Part shown: positions 60,810 to 64,000 of the stretch, piece after piece
How positions within the stretch are numbered: position 1 is the first letter of the stretch
Layout of the letters: every line of letters starts with the position of its first letter
Origin: Pardosa pseudoannulata
Taxonomy: Eukaryota > Arthropoda > Arachnida > Araneae > Lycosidae
Direction of reading: 5' to 3'
Assembly (NCBI GenBank): GCA_032207245.1
Contig: CM063504.1
Location: forward strand, 85,580,624-85,644,623
DNA length: 64,000 bases
The notes under the pieces: generated by a model
Database searches by the model: none
What the model saw: only the letters and a program-made list of their open reading frames with translations
What the model was told of the DNA's origin: nothing
Translations under genes and position numbers: made by a program

Positions 60810-62690
60810 ATTGTGTCATGCCTTTTACTAATCATCAAAATAATTTTTCAAAAATAAACTAAGGATATTCAATTATTCACTAACGTGAATATTTATTAGT
60901 AGAAAATTGTTTTTCTATAGATATTTTATTTGTGTGTCAATTTATATTTTACTAAAACAAGTTCTTACACTACACGGGAACAGATATGATATATAGATAA
61001 AATTTTTAGCAAAAAAATTGCATTTGTAAAAAATTACACTTTTTTTTTCTTTTTAGTTACCATAAGTATGATCCTTTACGGATCACATTAAAGTTAAAAT
61101 AAATAAAATCCTTAAGGGATTAATAATTAAAGGCATTATTAAAAAACACTGCCTTAGTGTAAAATCATAGAACAATTTATCACTGATAAATTTCACAAAC
61201 TCATGCAAAAATATTATGCTGAGACAAAATAATTTCAAAATTTTTACAGTTTTATTTACGTATAACATCTGATACTGATTTGTACTACATAAACAATGAA
61301 ACATAATTTAATAGTAAATAGAGAAAAAAAAGTAAAAATGTTATTACAAGAATATTTAAGAATTTTTTTTTTTTTTCTGTTATTGGATTTTTTCTTAACT
61401 TCTTCAATATATTTTTCAGTCACCTTTTTTAGAGTAGTTATTCAGAAATATTTTATAAATAGTTAAAATTATATTTTTGGAGTGAAGTAAACAATCATGG
61501 AAACATAATTTAGAAGACCTATTTATATCATCTATTACATTTTTAAGATATGGTTAAGTGACTTTTATTAATAAATTGAGTTGATTATCATTTGCTATAA
61601 AATTACTGTTATATTTTAATAAAACATTTGTAAATATCTGAATGCATAAATGTTACTTTAAGTGTAAATACAGTTTTTTTTAAAGTTCCTCTACCTAAAT
61701 CATCTATTAATTAAAATTTAATTATACAATTAAAAGAGCTTGCAAATTTTATTTAGATGGGATTTTTCTACTTTTGACTGTGGGACATAACTATTCAAAA
61801 AATTTAAGCATGTTTATTTAACTACTTTTCTACAGGTTATATGAGAAATTACCTATTATAAAATAGTACAGCATTGAATAAAGGTTATATTTTTATAATA
61901 AAAATGTGTAAAAACATTGCTTCTGTTGATTACTTTAGATTAATTTTTTTCTTACATTTATAAATTTTCTTTTGGTAGTTTAATTTTTATTAGATATGTC
62001 TTCTTTACGCTTCAAAATTCAAAATTTTAGATTGTAGAAAGTTAATATGAAGATTTGGAAAAAGAGCTCAGGACTTAAAAAATATGAAGCTGATAAATCA
62101 GAAACAATTTTTAAAGTGATCATTGATTCTACATAGAAATTTCCCAGTTGCTGTTGTGGTATGTGAAAGAAGTTGTACATCAACTTTTATTAATAAAGCT
62201 CCTTAAAAACACATCATTAGTCAATGAAGTAAGGAAACATTAATCTTTTATTGTGGTAATAAAAAAAGTTTTCCTTTAAGAGAAAACAGAAATTGTAATT
62301 TGTGAGGTATCAACAATAGCCGAGTTGCAATACACAGCAAAAACGAAACTTTAACATAACTTAGAATACATTTAACTCACGGATATTAAATGTTGTATTA
62401 TGTAATTATAAACTCCTTAATGAGATCTAACAATAAAATTAAACTTATTTTTAAAACGACTGTTATAATATACACTATGATACAAAGCACACACTAATAA
62501 CAAAACATTTGAACCATTCGGAAGTAGTGAACTTAAGAATGAGGAATTTTCACGTTTTCTAATTTTGATTTTAAACGATAGAAGACAAAAAAGTAAGCAG
62601 GACAGTAGGTATTTTTCTTTTATTTGGGGTCCTAATGAGTGATTTCTAATGGGTTTTATAGCGGACTCTTTAACGTCTCTCAAAAACGAT
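60810..62690. other. AT-rich DNA, nothing recognised
   Basis: No supported gene or repeat family was found between the jockey remnant and the THAP promoter. Confidence 0.45.
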
Positions 62691-62711
62691 ACTTTTTCTC
62701 CGCCGAGTTTG

Positions 62712-62719
62712 TGACGTCA
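62712..62719. promoter_or_regulatory. CRE-type site TGACGTCA upstream of THAP exon
   Basis: A perfect palindromic CRE lies about 100 bp before the THAP start codon, in a small CpG-containing patch. It is a likely promoter element. Confidence 0.4.
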
Positions 62720-62821
62720 TCGTTCATGTCGACACCGAGCGCCTATGCTGTTTACATGTTAAAAGGCGACTTTTAAATTTGTTTTTGTGTAAAGTATCGC
62801 ATATAATAGAAATTTTTTGTT

Positions 62822-63031
62822 ATGTCTGGCATTAAAAAATCATACTCTAAATATTGTATTGTGCCACTCTGTAAAAATACAACAACTAATTGCAATGAGA
62901 AGATATTTTTCAGCGTCCCGAAAGACCCACATACACGTAAAATCTGGACAACTGCGATGAAAAGGGATGAGAAATTAAACCTCAAATTATCATATAAATC
63001 ATCTCTATGGGTTTGTGAAGACCATTTTTCG
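62822..63031 (+). CDS. THAP zinc-finger protein, first coding exon
   Basis: The exon has 70 codons, starting MSGIKKSYSKYCIVPLCKN. The C2CH zinc module of THAP DNA-binding domains is complete: C-x4-C near the start, a conserved Trp (KIWTTAMKRD), then WVCEDHF with the last Cys and His. The donor TCG|GTAAAT directly follows, so the usual post-domain part must lie in further exons to the right. Reading on gives only 11 more codons. THAP domains occur in transcription factors and in P-element- and Kolobok-type transposases. With one exon these cannot be told apart. The ATG has a weak context but is the first in frame. Confidence 0.75.
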
Positions 63032-63587
63032 GTAAATAAATGCTTGCATTTGTTTAAATATTACTAATTTAGAACAATTAAATTATATAATAATACATCT
63101 ATACCTTTAAAAGGATTGTTGATTAACCACTGCTATTTAACTTTTAAAACTGCTAATTTTCGAGTATTATCACAGAGTTCTAGTACAATAAATATTTTAT
63201 AAAGCATATAAATATCGAAAAACATATAAATATCTAAAGCATATAATTATCTAATAAATAACTCGGGGGAGGGGAAGGTTATGTATTTTCAAGGTATTAT
63301 AAATATTTTCTTCAGAGATGCATACTTTCTTGTGTATCAAATCACAGTGATATTTTTCGATTAAATTGGTGACTAATTTGAAAAAAAAAAGTATAATATT
63401 TTTAAAATACTTAATAATGATATTACTTTAAAAATTAAATTTAATTTGAGAAATTTTATACATTTTTTAATTTGACATTAATATTAAAGGCAATAAAATT
63501 GTATTGCTATTTAAAAATGTATAAATAATTAAGTAAAGCCGTTTAAATATTTTAAATTTCTTTTCATCATATTTAAAATATCTAAGA
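63032..63587. other. Probable THAP intron, AT-rich
   Basis: No exon was recognised. A purine/G-rich stretch (GGGGGAGGGGAAGG) lies near 63266. Confidence 0.4.
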
Positions 63588-63655
63588 ATTGGTTTGGTTT
63601 TGGAGTGCTACGGTCTACTTTTTGCAACACGAAGGCTAATGAGACCGGTCTCACA
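63588..63655 (-). repeat. SINE family A, tail only
   Basis: GGTTTGGTTTTGGAGTGCTA and CACGAAGGCTAATGAGACC match the reversed tail of the copies at 2661 and 43540. The head is missing. The 12-bp palindrome GAGACCGGTCTC closes it. Confidence 0.65.
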
Positions 63656-63860
63656 ATAAATACCTCCTCTAATTTTTATTTTAATATTACATCCGTCTCT
63701 ATTTATAAAAAACGATGCTACTACAAATGTGTGTGTATATGATATATGTATATTTATTTGACTTGTTTGTGTTTACAAACAAAAGAGCTGTGTTTAGCAT
63801 GAATAAAGTATTAATACATGTTAAGTAAAATTGGAAAAAAATATAAATGATTTTACATAC

Positions 63861-63994
63861 CTTTGGGTTTTAATTCCTCGTATTTCTGCTCCCATAAAAT
63901 CCGGGTTTTTTGCCAAGAAAGAAAACATTGACATGCTGTCAATTTTCGGGAGTTTGCCTGATTGTCCTTTGGTAAATCCAGGTAGAAGAGACAT
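63861..63994 (-). CDS. First coding exon of a probable YqaJ/SWIM-type protein
   Basis: The minus strand ATG opens a 44-codon frame: MSLLPGFTKGQSGKLPKIDS, then FSFLAKNPDFMGAEIRGIK, with donor AG|GTATGT in phase 2. The wording closely resembles, from memory, the start of uncharacterised arthropod proteins that carry a SWIM zinc finger and a YqaJ exonuclease domain. Those domains themselves are not in view. The next exon should lie to the left but was not found. The gene would overlap the plus-strand THAP gene. Confidence 0.45.
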
Positions 63995-64000
63995 TTTGAC

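Overview
The window is strongly AT-rich nuclear DNA from an invertebrate animal. It has long introns, many AT microsatellites, tRNA-derived SINEs and old DNA transposons. An arthropod fits best, and an arachnid is plausible: the selenoprotein gene argues against beetles, butterflies and wasps, which lost selenoproteins. The species cannot be fixed from the sequence.

Two genes can be read to completion across splice junctions, and a third is intronless. (1) On the plus strand, 3742-10384, a four-exon gene encodes a small secreted Gly/Asn/Tyr-rich protein of unknown function; its two middle exons are each exactly 69 nt, phase 1 on both sides. (2) On the minus strand, 46503 down to 12242, nine coding exons make a full-length 277-residue mitochondrial S-adenosylmethionine carrier (SLC25A26). 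(3) On the plus strand, 46894-47910, an intronless gene encodes selenoprotein H with an in-frame TGA (selenocysteine 259) and an unusually long AT-hook and acidic N-terminal half. Genes 2 and 3 are head to head, with 390 bp between their start codons, so they probably share a bidirectional promoter. Genes 1 and 2 converge.

The right end holds a THAP zinc-finger exon (62822-63031, plus). It also holds a minus-strand first exon (63861-63994) that resembles, from memory, the start of YqaJ/SWIM-type proteins. Both genes run out of view.

Mobile DNA fills much of the rest. There are Tc1-like transposase remnants (1-270, 58915-59622), a hAT-type MITE inside a SINE (2347-2660), a piggyBac-type MITE (8882-9802) and a non-autonomous Helitron (12525-13497). 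The introns of SLC25A26 hold a 2.6-kb inverted-repeat element (23926-26553), a larger hAT-like element (27486-34087) and a non-LTR retrotransposon whose 3' region has been amplified into a 158-bp minisatellite (38670-40450). Further right are a Merlin/ISXO2 transposase fragment (50555-50790), a jockey-like reverse transcriptase remnant (59860-60700) and several SINE copies.

A 100-N assembly gap at 29987-30086 sits between two near-identical 2.4-kb copies. It looks like an unmerged contig overlap rather than a true duplication.
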